Assembly: GCF_015644665.1 (NCBI RefSeq)
Contig: NZ_JADOBQ010000002.1
Location: 372,001-436,000 of the forward strand
Reading direction: 5' to 3'
DNA from: Roseobacter sp. MH60115
Lineage (GTDB): Bacteria > Pseudomonadota > Alphaproteobacteria > Rhodobacterales > Rhodobacteraceae
DNA length: 64,000 nt
Under the pieces are notes generated by a model. It was given only the letters and a program-made list of their open reading frames with translations. It made no database searches and had not been told where the DNA came from. Below are positions 1 to 9,953 of the stretch, piece by piece (position 1 is the stretch's first letter; every line of letters begins with the position of its first letter). Made by a program: the position numbers and the translations under genes.

Positions 1-1
1 G

Positions 2-736
2 CCGTATGTTTCTTTCCTCGGGGGCAATGCAACCTATGGAAAATTCATAAAAGCGCCGTTTCCGGCACTGGTTGAAAGCGGTCTGGGCGTAAACTGTGTG
101 AATTTCGGCGTCGCGAATGCCGGTGTCGACGTTTTGCTGAACGACAGTTTCCTGACGGGAGCCTGTGCGGGCGCGGCGGCAACCGTTGTCCAGATCGTTG
201 GCGCGCAAAACCTGTCGAATCGCTTTTACACGGTACATCCGCGCCGGAACGATCGCTTTCTCACGGCGTCACCGTTGTTGACGGCAATCTATCCGGAAGT
301 GGATTTTGCAGAGTTCCATTTCACGCGACATATGCTCAGTTCCCTCTACACCGTCTCGCGGGAACGGTTTGCCGCTGTGCGCAATGAAGTTCAGACCGCG
401 TGGCTGGCGCGCATGAAGCTGCTTCTGAAAAACGCATCGAGTGAGACTGTCTTGGTCTGGTTTGCCGATCACGCGCCATTGCACCAGGAACCTGCCGGGC
501 TTGATCCTGCAAAGGCACGCTCTCCCCTCTTCGTGACGCGCGAAATGCTGGAAGAACTGGGGCCTCACGCGTCCAGGTTTGTCGAGGTTGTTGCCACGCC
601 GGAGGCGACGTCGGCGGGCACCGAAGGCATGGTGTTCAGCCAGATGGAAGCGATGGCGGCGGCAGAGATGCTCGGGCCCAAAGCGCATGGTGAGTTGGCG
701 AAGGAACTGGGAGCCGTGCTGCAGGAGCTTGTCTGA
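2..736 (+). CDS. DUF6473 family protein (3' part)
   Basis: The reading frame is open from base 2, so the gene begins before the window and its start is missing. About 244 residues are visible. They match what I know of the DUF6473 family of Rhodobacteraceae: an early 'FLGGNATYGKFI' stretch, a 'NFGVANAGVDV' stretch, 'GAQNLSNRFYTVHPRRNDRF' and 'EVDFAEFHFTRH'. The GG-N and G-N-AG-D pattern recalls SGNH-type folds, but no biochemical role is established that I know of. It ends just before a strong terminator and faces the convergent etfBA operon. Confidence 0.8.
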   Translation, partial: PYVSFLGGNATYGKFIKAPFPALVESGLGVNCVNFGVANAGVDVLLNDSFLTGACAGAAATVVQIVGAQNLSNRFYTVHPRRNDRFLTASPLLTAIYPEVDFAEFHFTRHMLSSLYTVSRERFAAVRNEVQTAWLARMKLLLKNASSETVLVWFADHAPLHQEPAGLDPAKARSPLFVTREMLEELGPHASRFVEVVATPEATSAGTEGMVFSQMEAMAAAEMLGPKAHGELAKELGAVLQELV

Positions 737-740
737 TCAA

Positions 741-775
741 AAAGCCGCGCTTGGAGTGAGCGCGGCTTTCTTGTT
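741..775 (+). terminator. Intrinsic terminator after the DUF6473 gene
   Basis: A perfect 10-base stem (741-750 with 760-769, AAAGCCGCGC) with a 9-base loop is followed by a T-rich tail. The A-rich left arm means it could also act on the opposite strand for etfA. Confidence 0.85.
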
Positions 776-798
776 TTGGCAATACTGCGGTGCGTCGA

Positions 799-1725
799 TT
801 ACAGCTTTTCGATCAGCTCCGGCACGGCAGTGAAGAGATCTGCCACCAGCCCGTAGTCGGCAACCTGAAAAATCGGCGCTTCTTCGTCTTTGTTGATGGC
901 AACGATGATCTTGCTGTCCTTCATGCCGGCGAGGTGCTGAATCGCACCGGAGATGCCCACGGCAACATAGAGATCGGGAGCCACAACCTTACCGGTTTGA
1001 CCAACCTGCCAGTCGTTCGGCGCATAGCCGGAATCGACCGCCGCGCGCGAGGCGCCAACAGCCGCGCCGAGTTTGTCAGCAAGCTTTTCGATCAGCGCAA
1101 AATCGTCTTCGGAGCCGACACCGCGGCCACCGGAGACGACCACACCGGCGGAGGTGAGTTCCGGACGGTCGCTTGCGGCCACCTTGTCCTCGACCCATTC
1201 GCTGAGGCCCGGATTGTCGGCAGCCGAGATGGTTTCGACCGATGCCGAGCCGCCGTCGCCCGCTGCATCGAATGTCGATGTCCGGAAGGTCACGACCTTC
1301 TTGGCATCAGCGGATTTGACGGTCTGAACCGCGTTGCCTGCATAAATCGGGCGTTCGAAAGTGTTGCCATCGACGACACCGGAGGCATCGGAAATCACCA
1401 TGACGTCAAGCAGGGCCGCAACGCGTGGCATCACGTTCTTGGCGTCGGTTGTCGCAGGCGCCACGATGTGTTCGTAGTCGCCGGACAGGGACACGATCAG
1501 CGCCGCTGTGGATTCCGCAAGGCGGTGGCCCAGCGTGGCATCTTCGGCGACCAGCACTTTGCTGACACCGTCGATTTTCGCTGCCGCTTCGCCCGCTGCG
1601 GCGGCAGATCCGCCTGCGGCCAGAACGGTCACATCGCCCAGCATCTTGGCAGCGGTCACCGCTTTGGACGTCGCGTCCATTGCCAGTTCGCCATCGGTTA
1701 CTTCCGCAAGGAGTAGAACAGCCAT
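799..1725 (-). CDS. etfA: Electron transfer flavoprotein subunit alpha
   Basis: 308 residues, the usual length for EtfA/FixB. With EtfB it forms the soluble FAD/AMP heterodimer that takes electrons from acyl-CoA and other dehydrogenases and passes them to ETF-quinone oxidoreductase. The N-terminus '[13 protein letters not shown]' and the C-terminal FAD-binding part with '[18 protein letters not shown]', '[16 protein letters not shown]' and '[16 protein letters not shown]' are characteristic. It is translated directly after etfB with a one-base TAATG overlap, so the two subunits are probably coupled. Confidence 0.97.
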   Translation of the reverse strand: MAVLLLAEVTDGELAMDATSKAVTAAKMLGDVTVLAAGGSAAAAGEAAAKIDGVSKVLVAEDATLGHRLAESTAALIVSLSGDYEHIVAPATTDAKNVMPRVAALLDVMVISDASGVVDGNTFERPIYAGNAVQTVKSADAKKVVTFRTSTFDAAGDGGSASVETISAADNPGLSEWVEDKVAASDRPELTSAGVVVSGGRGVGSEDDFALIEKLADKLGAAVGASRAAVDSGYAPNDWQVGQTGKVVAPDLYVAVGISGAIQHLAGMKDSKIIVAINKDEEAPIFQVADYGLVADLFTAVPELIEKL

Positions 1726-2483
1726 TACACAGCCCCCGCTTCTTTGAGTTTCGATACCAGCTCTTCGACCGACCCAACCTTGATCCCTGCCGCGCGGGCT
1801 TCGGGTTCAACGGTTTTCACGATTTCAAGGCGCGGGCTGACGTCAACGCCATAGTCAGCGGCTGTCTTTTCATCCAGCGGCTTCTTCTTGGCTTTCATGA
1901 TGTTGGGCAGCGAGGCATAGCGCGGCTCGTTCAGGCGCAGGTCCACGGTGATGACGGTTGGCATCGTCACCTTGATGGTCTGCATCCCGCCGTCCACTTC
2001 GCGGCTGACCACGGCGTGATCGTCCTCGATGGACACTTCGGAGGCAAATGTCGCTTGGCTCCAGCCCATCAGGGCAGACAGCATCTGACCGGTGGCATTC
2101 ATGTCATTGTCGATGGCCTGCTTGCCGCAGAGCACCAGACCGGGCTGCTCCTCATCAACGATGGCCTTGAGGATTTTCGCAACAGTCAGCGGTTCGATAT
2201 CCTGATGTACGTCATCTGCCGCGATCACGAGAATGGCGCGATCTGCACCCATCGCCAAAGCGGTGCGCAGGGTTTCCTGGCTTTGCTTGACACCGATGGA
2301 AACGACGACAACCTCATCGGCCTGACCCGCTTCCTTGAGGCGGATCGCCTGTTCGACGGAAATCTCGTCAAACGGGTTCATCGACATTTTCACATTGGCA
2401 AGATCAACACCCGATCCGTCCGCTTTCACGCGCACCTTCACGTTGTAGTCGATCACGCGTTTGACAGGTACCAGAACCTTCAT
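1725..2483 (-). CDS. etfB: Electron transfer flavoprotein subunit beta
   Basis: 252 residues, full length for EtfB/FixA. The N-terminus '[20 protein letters not shown]', the central '[18 protein letters not shown]' signature and '[20 protein letters not shown]' identify the beta subunit, which binds AMP and contacts partner dehydrogenases. It is the first gene of the etfBA operon; an AGGAGAGAG Shine-Dalgarno lies just upstream of the ATG. About 290 bases without a gene precede it (2484-2770) and must hold its promoter, though I could not pick out a convincing one. Confidence 0.97.
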   Translation of the reverse strand: MKVLVPVKRVIDYNVKVRVKADGSGVDLANVKMSMNPFDEISVEQAIRLKEAGQADEVVVVSIGVKQSQETLRTALAMGADRAILVIAADDVHQDIEPLTVAKILKAIVDEEQPGLVLCGKQAIDNDMNATGQMLSALMGWSQATFASEVSIEDDHAVVSREVDGGMQTIKVTMPTVITVDLRLNEPRYASLPNIMKAKKKPLDEKTAADYGVDVSPRLEIVKTVEPEARAAGIKVGSVEELVSKLKEAGAV

Positions 2484-2770
2484 TGGCGTCTCTCTCCTTG
2501 GATTAGCGACTCACACTCCCCGTGAGCCTTTCGTTGTCTGAGGGGTGGTTTACCCAAGCTTCGGCACATGAAACAGTGTAAAATCGTCACGCCTGGGCGC
2601 AGGAACGCCGCGTTTCTACCGATTTCCACCGTTCAGCGCAAAAATTTCCGATAGGCCGCATCGCAAGCTGGCCGGGATATGCCCGATCTGATCAGCGGTT
2701 TCATCCGTCCTGCTGGGCCTGGGCTCTGCCCTTCCGGTCGCCGCAGCGTCCGCTGGATGTGCCGCCGCTT

Positions 2771-3343
2771 TCAGCGGTTCGCGCCCGGAACCCACAAGAC
2801 GTCGTCCTTGCCGTCGTTATTGGCCATGCGGGCCGCGACAAAAAACCAATCGCTCAGCCGATTGAGGTATTTCACGGCCGCTGGATTGATGGATTCCATT
2901 GTCGCCAGTTCGACGCTCAGGCGCTCGGCGCGTCGGGCAACGGTCCGGCATACATGCAGGTGCGCGGCAAGTTTCGATCCACCGGGCAGAATAAAGCTGC
3001 GCAGCGGATCCAGTTTCGCGTTCATCGCATCGATTTCGGATTCCAGCCGCACCACCTGTGCGTCGACCATGCGCAGCGGAGGATACTCCGCCTCCGCATC
3101 CTGTTCCATATCCGGGCGGCAGAGATCGGCACCAAGGTCGAAAAGATCGTTCTGAATGCGGCTCAGCGCGTCGTCGACATCACCGGTGGCGTCAAGCCGC
3201 GCCACGCCGACAAAGGAGTTCAATTCATCCGCGGTGCCATAGGCTGTCACGCGAGATGCGTGTTTGGCGACACGTGCGCCGTTGCCCAAAGCGGTCTCGC
3301 CCGCATCGCCAGTTTTGGTGTAAATCTTGTTGAGAACGACCAT
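2771..3343 (-). CDS. Cob(I)yrinic acid a,c-diamide adenosyltransferase (PduO type)
   Basis: 190 residues. The N-terminal 'IYTKTGDAGETALG' with the K-T-G-D ATP-binding signature, 'YGTADELNSFVG', and the later 'FILPGGS' and 'CRTVARRAERL' are hallmarks of PduO-type ATP:corrinoid adenosyltransferases, which make adenosylcobalamin from ATP and Co(I) corrinoid in the cytoplasm. It follows the small membrane protein by a few bases and its Shine-Dalgarno (GGAGG) overlaps that gene's stop region, so the two are cotranscribed, an order common in roseobacters. The PduO class is usual for B12 users with methylmalonyl-CoA mutase, but which enzyme it serves here is not visible. Confidence 0.95.
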   Translation of the reverse strand: MVVLNKIYTKTGDAGETALGNGARVAKHASRVTAYGTADELNSFVGVARLDATGDVDDALSRIQNDLFDLGADLCRPDMEQDAEAEYPPLRMVDAQVVRLESEIDAMNAKLDPLRSFILPGGSKLAAHLHVCRTVARRAERLSVELATMESINPAAVKYLNRLSDWFFVAARMANNDGKDDVLWVPGANR

Positions 3344-3349
3344 GTGACG

Positions 3350-3553
3350 TCAGCCTCCCTTTTGGCGCAGATAGACATAGATCACGATCAGGATCACCGC
3401 GACAAATTGCGCGCCAATCCGGTAGCGCATCAGCTTGTTGGCGTTCTTTTTGTTGAAGGCGCCGCCCTCTGCAAAGCCACCCAGCCCAAGCATCAGAACG
3501 ACGACGACGGCGAGGCAGGCCAGTATGATCAGCACGAATAAAGGGTCACCCAC
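3350..3553 (-). CDS. Twin-transmembrane HIG1-like small protein
   Basis: I place the start at the GTG at 3553 because an AAGGA lies 9 bases upstream; an in-frame ATG at 3583 has no such site and would add 10 residues. The 67-residue product has two membrane helices (LFVLIILACLAVVVVLMLGL and FVAVILIVIYVYL) around a short basic linker with 'NKKNANKLMRYRI'. This is the layout of HIG1-domain 'twin transmembrane' proteins of alphaproteobacteria, relatives of mitochondrial respiratory supercomplex factors. A role near cytochrome oxidase is inference. It heads a two-gene unit with the adenosyltransferase. Confidence 0.85.
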   Translation of the reverse strand: MGDPLFVLIILACLAVVVVLMLGLGGFAEGGAFNKKNANKLMRYRIGAQFVAVILIVIYVYLRQKGG

Positions 3554-3634
3554 GGCATTTTTCCTTTTCTGTCCCAGCAGCACATGTAGAGGTGCGCGCG
3601 GGAAAAGCGAACCGGTTTTGCGCGAAGCGCTGCG

Positions 3635-4465
3635 TCAGCCTCTCGACAGCACCCAGTCGAGCGCCCGTGTCGGTAGCACGCGGCGCAACAGTCCCATAGC
3701 ATAGGTCGGCACGGTCACGTAGTAGCGCGCCTGCGGTCTGGGTGCGTCACAGGCGTGAATGAGTTTTTCGAGGACAGCCGTCGGGGGCAGTTCAAAGGGG
3801 TCCCGCCCGCGGCTTTCATAGAGGCGTTTGTTCAGCCCGTTTTCATATTGTGTCCGGCGGGCGGAGCCGCGCCAGTCGATCCACTTTTCATAGTGGATCA
3901 CCGCATTCTGGCGGATTTTGGACGTCACCGGACCCGGCTCGATCAGGATGACATCAATCGGCGTGTCGCGCATTTCGAGCCGGAGTGTATCTGTCAGCCC
4001 TTCGAGCGCAAATTTCGTCGCATTGTAGGCCCCTCGCCAGGGCATCGTCACAAAACCCAACACGGAAGAGCACTGTATGATGCGGCCATGGCCTTGCTGG
4101 CGCATGACGGGGATCACTGCGCGGGTCAGGTGGTGCCAGCCAAAAAAGTTGGCCTCGAAGATTGCGCGCAGGGCGTCGGTGGGCAGGTCCTCCACCGCGC
4201 CGGGGGTTCCATGTGCGCCATTGTTAAAAAGCACATCGAGTGTGCCGCCTGTTGCGGAGAGCACCTCCTCAAGGGCGGCGTCAATCGTGGCGCTGTCTGT
4301 GTAGTCCAGAAGAGGGCTCTCAAATCCCTCCGCCTGAAGGCGTGCGCAATCCTCGGGTTTGCGGCAGGCCGCAAAGACGCGCCACCCCTGGGCGCGCATC
4401 CCCACGGCTGCGCAATAGCCTATGCCCGATGAACAGCCGGTGATGAGTATGGATTTTTGCTCCAT
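3635..4465 (-). CDS. SDR family NAD(P)-dependent oxidoreductase
   Basis: Start taken at the ATG at 4465, behind a GAGAGG site; a longer frame reaches 4501. 276 residues. A classical short-chain dehydrogenase: the dinucleotide motif TGCSSGIG at residues 9-16, 'NNGAHG' near 81-86, serines near 133-134 and the Y-x-x-x-K pair near 147/151 ('YNATK'). 'EPGPV' after the active site is also typical. Substrate unknown; the overall look is of the 'SDR family oxidoreductase' close to retinol- or steroid-type enzymes. Transcribed away from the SH3 gene's end, apparently as a single gene. Confidence 0.92.
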   Translation of the reverse strand: MEQKSILITGCSSGIGYCAAVGMRAQGWRVFAACRKPEDCARLQAEGFESPLLDYTDSATIDAALEEVLSATGGTLDVLFNNGAHGTPGAVEDLPTDALRAIFEANFFGWHHLTRAVIPVMRQQGHGRIIQCSSVLGFVTMPWRGAYNATKFALEGLTDTLRLEMRDTPIDVILIEPGPVTSKIRQNAVIHYEKWIDWRGSARRTQYENGLNKRLYESRGRDPFELPPTAVLEKLIHACDAPRPQARYYVTVPTYAMGLLRRVLPTRALDWVLSRG

Positions 4466-4522
4466 GTGCCTCTCTGCGATTGCCGGGTTCAGCAATCGCA
4501 ACTTGGGGCAAGAGGTGCAACC

Positions 4523-5125
4523 CTATCCGCTTGTCAGGAGAAAATCGGCAATCCAGCCGTCCGGACCACCCGCAACCGGGCGCAGCCTGACCCAGCCGGT
4601 GCCGTCATCCTCCAGCACTTCAACCTCGGTATTCTGGTTCAGCTGTGCCACGACATCGAAACCGGTGCCGGGTCCACCGCGCATGTTCACCAGCGTACCG
4701 GAGACATAGCGCACGTCCCGCGCCTGCGTGACAGCGGCGGAGGAGGCCTGCGCCGTGTTGCCCGGGAAAATGATGCTTGGCAGCACAACCCCGTTATCGG
4801 ATGGATTCCTGAAGGTCACATTGGTCACGGACACGGGAGCCGCTGCCGGTGTGATACCATTGGACGTGGTAGGTGTTGGGGCTTCCTCTTCTTCGAGCAC
4901 TGCGCTGAGCGATGTCAGGTTCAGCGACATACGGGTCACTTCCTCTTCGCGCTGCACTGCAGGCTCGGCTTGTGCGGTCTGGATGTCTTGTGCGGAGATG
5001 TCAGCACCACTTCTGGCGAGAACTGCCGCATTTCTGGCCGCGACCGGATCAAACTCCGCCCCGCCGCTCATTTCGTAGAAGGCGAACCCTAAAAACCCGA
5101 AACTCAAGAAAATGAATCGCTTCAT
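4523..5125 (-). CDS. SH3 domain-containing exported protein
   Basis: Start chosen at 5125, where GAGGG precedes 'MKRFIFLSFGFLGFAFYEMS', a signal or anchor sequence; a longer frame to 5191 lacks this. 200 residues. The C-terminal 60 residues form a bacterial SH3 repeat ('YVSGTLVNMRGGPGTGFDVV', 'EVEVLEDDGTGWVRLRPV', 'GWIADFLLT'). The middle is low-complexity and acidic (EEEEAPTPTT). Such proteins bind cell-wall peptides or act as periplasmic scaffolds; the specific role is unknown. It may be cotranscribed with the SDR gene 57 bases downstream. Confidence 0.88.
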   Translation of the reverse strand: MKRFIFLSFGFLGFAFYEMSGGAEFDPVAARNAAVLARSGADISAQDIQTAQAEPAVQREEEVTRMSLNLTSLSAVLEEEEAPTPTTSNGITPAAAPVSVTNVTFRNPSDNGVVLPSIIFPGNTAQASSAAVTQARDVRYVSGTLVNMRGGPGTGFDVVAQLNQNTEVEVLEDDGTGWVRLRPVAGGPDGWIADFLLTSG

Positions 5126-5329
5126 TGAAAGAACCCTCGTTACAACATGTAGCAGTCTAACACATTTCGACGCCATTTGGGTCCATAACAATCGAAATTG
5201 GTTTCAGGGAGTGGGAAATGACCGAGCAGAATCTCACTTTCAGACTGTTGCGCTGTCGTCACATCGGGGCCGCGCCTTTTCTACCACAACGCGCTTGTTC
5301 GGGCGCAGACGGGGCGCTACACACCCTCA

Positions 5330-7633
5330 ATGGCCGACGATCTCGATACCCCCGACATGCCGCCCGCTGATATGTCCGAACCTCTGCGTCGGGCTCTGGG
5401 CGAGCGTTATCTCACTTATGCGCTCAGCACGATCATGCACAGGGCCTTGCCGGATGCGCGGGATGGATTGAAGCCTGTGCATCGCCGTATTCTGTATGCG
5501 ATGCGGGAATTGCGGCTGACGTCATCGGGGGGCTTTCGCAAATCTGCCAAGATTTCAGGCGATGTGATGGGCAACTATCACCCGCATGGCGATGCCGCAA
5601 TCTACGACGCTATGGCGCGGCTCGCGCAGGATTTCAATGTGCGTTACCCGCTGGTCGATGGGCAGGGGAACTTCGGCAACATCGATGGCGATAACCCGGC
5701 GGCCAGCCGCTACACAGAAGCGCGCATGACCGCCGTGGCCGAGGCCATGCTCGAAGGCCTGAACGAGAACGCCGTCGATTTCCGCGAGAACTACGATGGC
5801 ACGCTCACCGAACCGGTGGTGCTGCCCGCGCAGTTCCCCAACCTGCTGGCCAATGGCTCGTCCGGGATTGCGGTGGGGATGGCGACGAACATCCCGCCGC
5901 ACAACATCGCAGAGCTTTGTGACGCCTGCATTCATCTGATCAAGACACCAGACGCGCGGGATGACACGCTGCTGAACTACGTGCCGGGTCCCGATTTTCC
6001 GACCGGCGGTGTGATCGTCGAACCGCCTGAAAACATTGCCACGGCGTACCGAACAGGGCGGGGATCTTTTCGATTGCGCTGCCGCTGGCAGGTCGAGGAT
6101 CTTGGCCGCGGTCAATGGCAGATCGTGGTCACCGAAATTCCCTATCAGGTCCAGAAGTCCAAGCTGATCGAAAAGATCGCGGAGATCATCCAGACCAAGA
6201 AAATCCCGATCCTCGCCGATGTACGCGACGAATCCGCCGATGATGTGCGCATGATCATCGAGCCTCGGTCGCGGTCCGTTGATCCGGAGGTGCTGATGGG
6301 CATGCTGTTCCGGAACTGCGATCTCGAGGTGCGGTTCTCGCTCAACATGAACGTGCTGATTGACGGGCTGACGCCCAAAGTCTGCTCGATGAAGGAGGTG
6401 CTGCGCGCTTTCCTCGATCACCGGCAGGAAGTCCTGATCCGCCGCTCCGGCCACCGGTTGGAGAAAATCGACCACCGTCTGGAAGTGCTCGAAGGCTTCA
6501 TCATCGCCTTCCTCAATCTCGACCGGGTCATCGACATCATTCGGTATGATGAAGATCCCAAGGCCGCCCTGATGCGTGAGGATTGGGGCAAGACCCACAC
6601 GCGTGCCACCGATGAGAACGACTACGTGACCCCGGCCCCGGGGGAGGGCGAGTTGAGCGAGGTGCAGGCCGAGGCGATCCTCAACATGCGTCTGCGGTCC
6701 CTGCGGCGTCTGGAGGAGATGGAGTTGCTGCGCGAGCAATCCGCGTTGATGGAAGAACGCGCAGGCCTTGAGGACTTGCTGGAAAACCCCGGCCTGCAGT
6801 GGGACAGCATCGCGGCGCAACTGCGCGAGACCAAGAAACAGTTCGGCAAGGACTACGAAGGCGGCGCGCGGCGCACGACCTTTGCCGAAGGGGCGGTGAT
6901 CGAAGATGTCCCCATCGAGGCGATGATCGACCGAGAACCCATCACCGTGGTCTGTTCGCAAATGGGGTGGGTGCGTGCGATGACCGGTCACATCGACCTG
7001 AACCGCGAGTTGAAGTTCAAGGATGGCGATGCCCCCCGCTTTATTTTCCACGCGGAGACAACGGACCGATTGCTGGTCTTTGGCTCCAATGGTCGGTTCT
7101 ACACGGTGTCCGCCGCCAATTTGCCCGGTGGTCGCGGCATGGGCGAGCCTCTGCGCCTGATGGTCGATCTGCCGAACGAGGCGGAGATCGTGACCATTCT
7201 GACCCATCAATCGGGCCGCAAACTGTTGGTGGCTTCCAATGCCGGCGACGGTTTCGTCGTGCCGGAGGACGACGTGGTCGCACAGACACGCAGCGGCAAA
7301 CAGGTGCTGAATGTGCGCGGCGAGACCCGCGCGCTGGTGTGCAAGCCCGTGACGGGCGATAGCGTCGCGGTTGTGGGCGAAAACCGTAAAGTGTTGGTTT
7401 TTGGCTTGGATGAGTTGCCTGAGATGGGACGCGGCAAGGGTGTTCGGTTGCAAAAGTACAAGGACGGCGGTCTGTCTGATGCGACCACATTTGAACGCGC
7501 GGAGGGCCTCAGTTGGCTGGATCCGGCGGGGCGGACAAGAACGGAGACAGAGTTGGACGAATGGGCTGGTAAACGTGCCAGTGCCGGTCGCATGGCGCCG
7601 CGAGGCTTTCCACGCGACAATAAGTTCACCTGA
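5330..7633 (+). CDS. parC: DNA topoisomerase IV subunit A
   Basis: 767 residues. ParC cuts and rejoins DNA to unlink daughter chromosomes, in a complex with ParE. Seen: the N-terminal winged-helix region with '[20 protein letters not shown]', HPHGD at residues 84-88, the catalytic tyrosine Y128 in '[10 protein letters not shown]', the coiled coil and a C-terminal beta-pinwheel. The pinwheel lacks a clear GyrA-box and is short, which favours ParC over GyrA. At the site equivalent to E. coli Ser80 there is Ala89 ([10 protein letters not shown]), with Asp93 in place of Glu84. It stands alone between divergent and convergent neighbours. Confidence 0.97.
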   Translation: MADDLDTPDMPPADMSEPLRRALGERYLTYALSTIMHRALPDARDGLKPVHRRILYAMRELRLTSSGGFRKSAKISGDVMGNYHPHGDAAIYDAMARLAQDFNVRYPLVDGQGNFGNIDGDNPAASRYTEARMTAVAEAMLEGLNENAVDFRENYDGTLTEPVVLPAQFPNLLANGSSGIAVGMATNIPPHNIAELCDACIHLIKTPDARDDTLLNYVPGPDFPTGGVIVEPPENIATAYRTGRGSFRLRCRWQVEDLGRGQWQIVVTEIPYQVQKSKLIEKIAEIIQTKKIPILADVRDESADDVRMIIEPRSRSVDPEVLMGMLFRNCDLEVRFSLNMNVLIDGLTPKVCSMKEVLRAFLDHRQEVLIRRSGHRLEKIDHRLEVLEGFIIAFLNLDRVIDIIRYDEDPKAALMREDWGKTHTRATDENDYVTPAPGEGELSEVQAEAILNMRLRSLRRLEEMELLREQSALMEERAGLEDLLENPGLQWDSIAAQLRETKKQFGKDYEGGARRTTFAEGAVIEDVPIEAMIDREPITVVCSQMGWVRAMTGHIDLNRELKFKDGDAPRFIFHAETTDRLLVFGSNGRFYTVSAANLPGGRGMGEPLRLMVDLPNEAEIVTILTHQSGRKLLVASNAGDGFVVPEDDVVAQTRSGKQVLNVRGETRALVCKPVTGDSVAVVGENRKVLVFGLDELPEMGRGKGVRLQKYKDGGLSDATTFERAEGLSWLDPAGRTRTETELDEWAGKRASAGRMAPRGFPRDNKFT

Positions 7634-7730
7634 GGCGTTTGCCTTTCGCCGCACTCCTCAAGCCTCGTTCTTTGCATCCGAGCCAAAGGCAACAGGCAGC
7701 GGAAACCGTTCAGAACGCAGATGAAGCAGT

Positions 7731-9110
7731 CTAGGCAGGATCTGCCATGAGCCAGACGCCGCCTTCGGGCCGCAGGGTCAGAATCATGACCGGCTTTGGG
7801 TCCCGCCCCGGCACGGGCCGAAAGCGGAACCGCGACAACAGGGTGGCGAGTATGATCACCGCTTCCTGCACCGCAAAAGACGCGCCGATGCAGATGCGCG
7901 GGCCGTCTCCAAAGGGCAGATAGGCGTATCGGTCGATGGCCTTTCGATCTGCGAACCTGTCGGGATCGAACTGGTCTGGTGCGTCCCAAAGCAGTTTATG
8001 CCGCCCCAATGCGTAGATCGGGATCATCACTGTGTCACCGGGCCGGATGTCGGCACCGCTCAGATCATCTGCCTTCTGCGCCGTGCGTGAAATGACCCCG
8101 GCGGGCGGGTAAAGCCGCAGAGCTTCTTCCACGATCTGTCGAATGTAGGGAAGGTGGTCCAGATCATCGCCCGTTGCGGCGCGTCCTCGCAACGCACTTT
8201 GGGTCTCATCTCTGGCCCGCTCTTGCGCAGACGGATCGAAGGCGCAGAGGTAGAAAGACCACGCCAGCGTCAAGGCGGTGGTCTCATGCCCTGCCACGAT
8301 GAAGGTCAGCAGATTGTCCCGCAACTCCGCCACATTCATGCGGCGTTTGGTTTTCGGGTCTTCCCCGGCGAGGAGTAGATCCAGCAGGTCCGGTACGGGC
8401 CCCGGCCCGCGCGCCGCCCTGGCGTCGATGGCATCATCCGCATCGCGGCGCATCTGCTCCATCGAATGGGTGGAAAGCACCCGGGCAGGGCGGGGCATCC
8501 AATCCGGCGCGCCTAAAACATCGAGGAGCGAGACGCGTCCGGCATCCGCGATATAGGCATCGATTGCACGGTGAATGGAGGTGCGGTCAAAACTGCCATC
8601 CCCGCTGAAGGTCACTTCCGAGATGACGTCGAAGGTGGTTTTGACCATTTCGTCCAGCAGGTTGACCGCCCGCGGACCTGCCTGTCCGATACGTTCCGCG
8701 CTGCGTTCGGCCGCTGCCGTCATCACGCCCGAGAGGTTCCGAACGTTGCGATGTGAAAACACAGGCGCTGCAAGGCGTCTTTGCCAGCGCCAGTGTGCGC
8801 CTTCGGCGATGAACAGCGACTCGCCCACTGCAGGGCGCAGCAGGTTCTTGGTGACCACCGACTTTGGGTAGTCGTCGACCCGGTCCAGCAGCATCCGCCG
8901 AATGGCAGGCGGGTCCATGATCATATGCCAGCGTTTGGCGGTGCGGCCTGACACGACAGGCTCTTGCGTGGCAATCTCGGGAATGATGTTCAGCACGTTT
9001 TCACGCATGCGTGCAAAGCTGCGCAACACCCCCAATTCTTCGCGCACCAGCGGCACACGCACGGGCAGACGGATGTCTTCGTCAGGCTGAATACTTGTCG
9101 AGGGGCACAT
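7731..9110 (-). CDS. Cytochrome P450
   Basis: 459 residues from the ATG at 9110; an in-frame TTG at 9176 would add 22 residues, and neither start has a clear ribosome site. The I-helix oxygen motif 'AGHETT', the K-helix E-x-x-R ('EEALRLYPP') and the haem loop 'FGDGPRICIGASF' with the thiolate cysteine are all intact, so the protein should be an active haem monooxygenase. There is no membrane anchor, so it is soluble. No ferredoxin or reductase gene lies beside it; electrons must come from elsewhere. Substrate unknown; similar P450s in marine alphaproteobacteria act on fatty acids, terpenes or alkanes. Confidence 0.95.
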   Translation of the reverse strand: MCPSTSIQPDEDIRLPVRVPLVREELGVLRSFARMRENVLNIIPEIATQEPVVSGRTAKRWHMIMDPPAIRRMLLDRVDDYPKSVVTKNLLRPAVGESLFIAEGAHWRWQRRLAAPVFSHRNVRNLSGVMTAAAERSAERIGQAGPRAVNLLDEMVKTTFDVISEVTFSGDGSFDRTSIHRAIDAYIADAGRVSLLDVLGAPDWMPRPARVLSTHSMEQMRRDADDAIDARAARGPGPVPDLLDLLLAGEDPKTKRRMNVAELRDNLLTFIVAGHETTALTLAWSFYLCAFDPSAQERARDETQSALRGRAATGDDLDHLPYIRQIVEEALRLYPPAGVISRTAQKADDLSGADIRPGDTVMIPIYALGRHKLLWDAPDQFDPDRFADRKAIDRYAYLPFGDGPRICIGASFAVQEAVIILATLLSRFRFRPVPGRDPKPVMILTLRPEGGVWLMADPA

Positions 9111-9222
9111 GGAATACAGATAGCGCCGGGCAGGCGGCGGTCCACCGAATGGTGCGGATGGATTGCGCGTTGCCAAGGCTTGGGCTAGTCAGGGTGCCAA
9201 CAATAAAACTTCGGGGTGCAGT

Positions 9223-9843
9223 ATGATCGGGCGTATCGGATTACTTTTGGCGGGTTTGGTGTTGACCGCCTGCACAGGGGCCAAGGATCTCAGCGCGCCT
9301 CTTGTCCCGCTTGGCAATTTCAGCCTTGGCCACAATGTGGTGGTTGCGCCAAAGGTTCAAACCACGGCCGCGGTGAGCCGTGAGGTGTCCAAGGACGAGC
9401 TGACCGATGCCCTCAAAATGGCCATCGCTGAACGATTTGATCGCTACGAGGGGGAGAAGGACTATCACTTCGGTGTCAGTATCGAAGGGTATGTGCTGGC
9501 CAAACGGGGCGTGCCGGTGGTGGCCGCACCCAAGTCCGCGATGATCATCCGCCTGACGGTCTGGGACGACGCGCGGGGCGTGAAACTCAACGCGGAGCCC
9601 GAGCAGTTGACCGTGCTGGAGACCCTGGACGGAGAAAGCATCGTCGGGACGGGTTGGAGCCAGTCGGCGGAGACGCAGCTTTTGAACCTGTCGCGCAATA
9701 CGGCGCAGGCCATTGAAAACTACCTGGTCAAGAAGAATGCCGAAGAGGGTTGGTTCGAAGACACGCCCGGTGCGACGTCCCTGGAAAACGGCGAAGCGTC
9801 GCCGACTGTGATCGAAGAGAAACTGGCCACCGCAGCAGAATGA
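9223..9843 (+). CDS. Putative outer-membrane or periplasmic lipoprotein
   Basis: 206 residues from the ATG at 9223, which follows GGGGTG. The N-terminus is a type II signal peptide with lipobox LTAC and the lipidated Cys at 17. The mature part has 'FDRYEGEKDYHFGVSIEGYVLAKRG' divided by a beta-rich segment and an acidic tail. This looks like the uncharacterised roseobacter lipoprotein family with an IR-type beta fold; I know no function. It is divergent from the P450 gene and upstream of tuf-1. Confidence 0.8.
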   Translation: MIGRIGLLLAGLVLTACTGAKDLSAPLVPLGNFSLGHNVVVAPKVQTTAAVSREVSKDELTDALKMAIAERFDRYEGEKDYHFGVSIEGYVLAKRGVPVVAAPKSAMIIRLTVWDDARGVKLNAEPEQLTVLETLDGESIVGTGWSQSAETQLLNLSRNTAQAIENYLVKKNAEEGWFEDTPGATSLENGEASPTVIEEKLATAAE

Positions 9844-9862
9844 GATCGCGTGCAGGTCGTGC

Positions 9863-9891
9863 TTGATTTTCCCGTCGCTTCACAATACATC
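9863..9891 (+). promoter_or_regulatory. Probable tuf-1 promoter
   Basis: TTGATT at 9863-9868, a 17-base spacer and TACATC at 9886-9891. Transcription would start near 9898, giving a leader of about 55 bases. The spacer agrees with the other ribosomal promoters in this window. Confidence 0.45.
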
Positions 9892-9953
9892 GCGCGCCAT
9901 ATGAAGGACTGGGTCGATTATGACCTCTTGCAAGCAAAAGGGCGCCTCTCACC

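Noticed and set aside
5555-7654. A 699-codon open frame antisense to parC
   Set aside because: Shadow of parC with no motif and no ribosome site.
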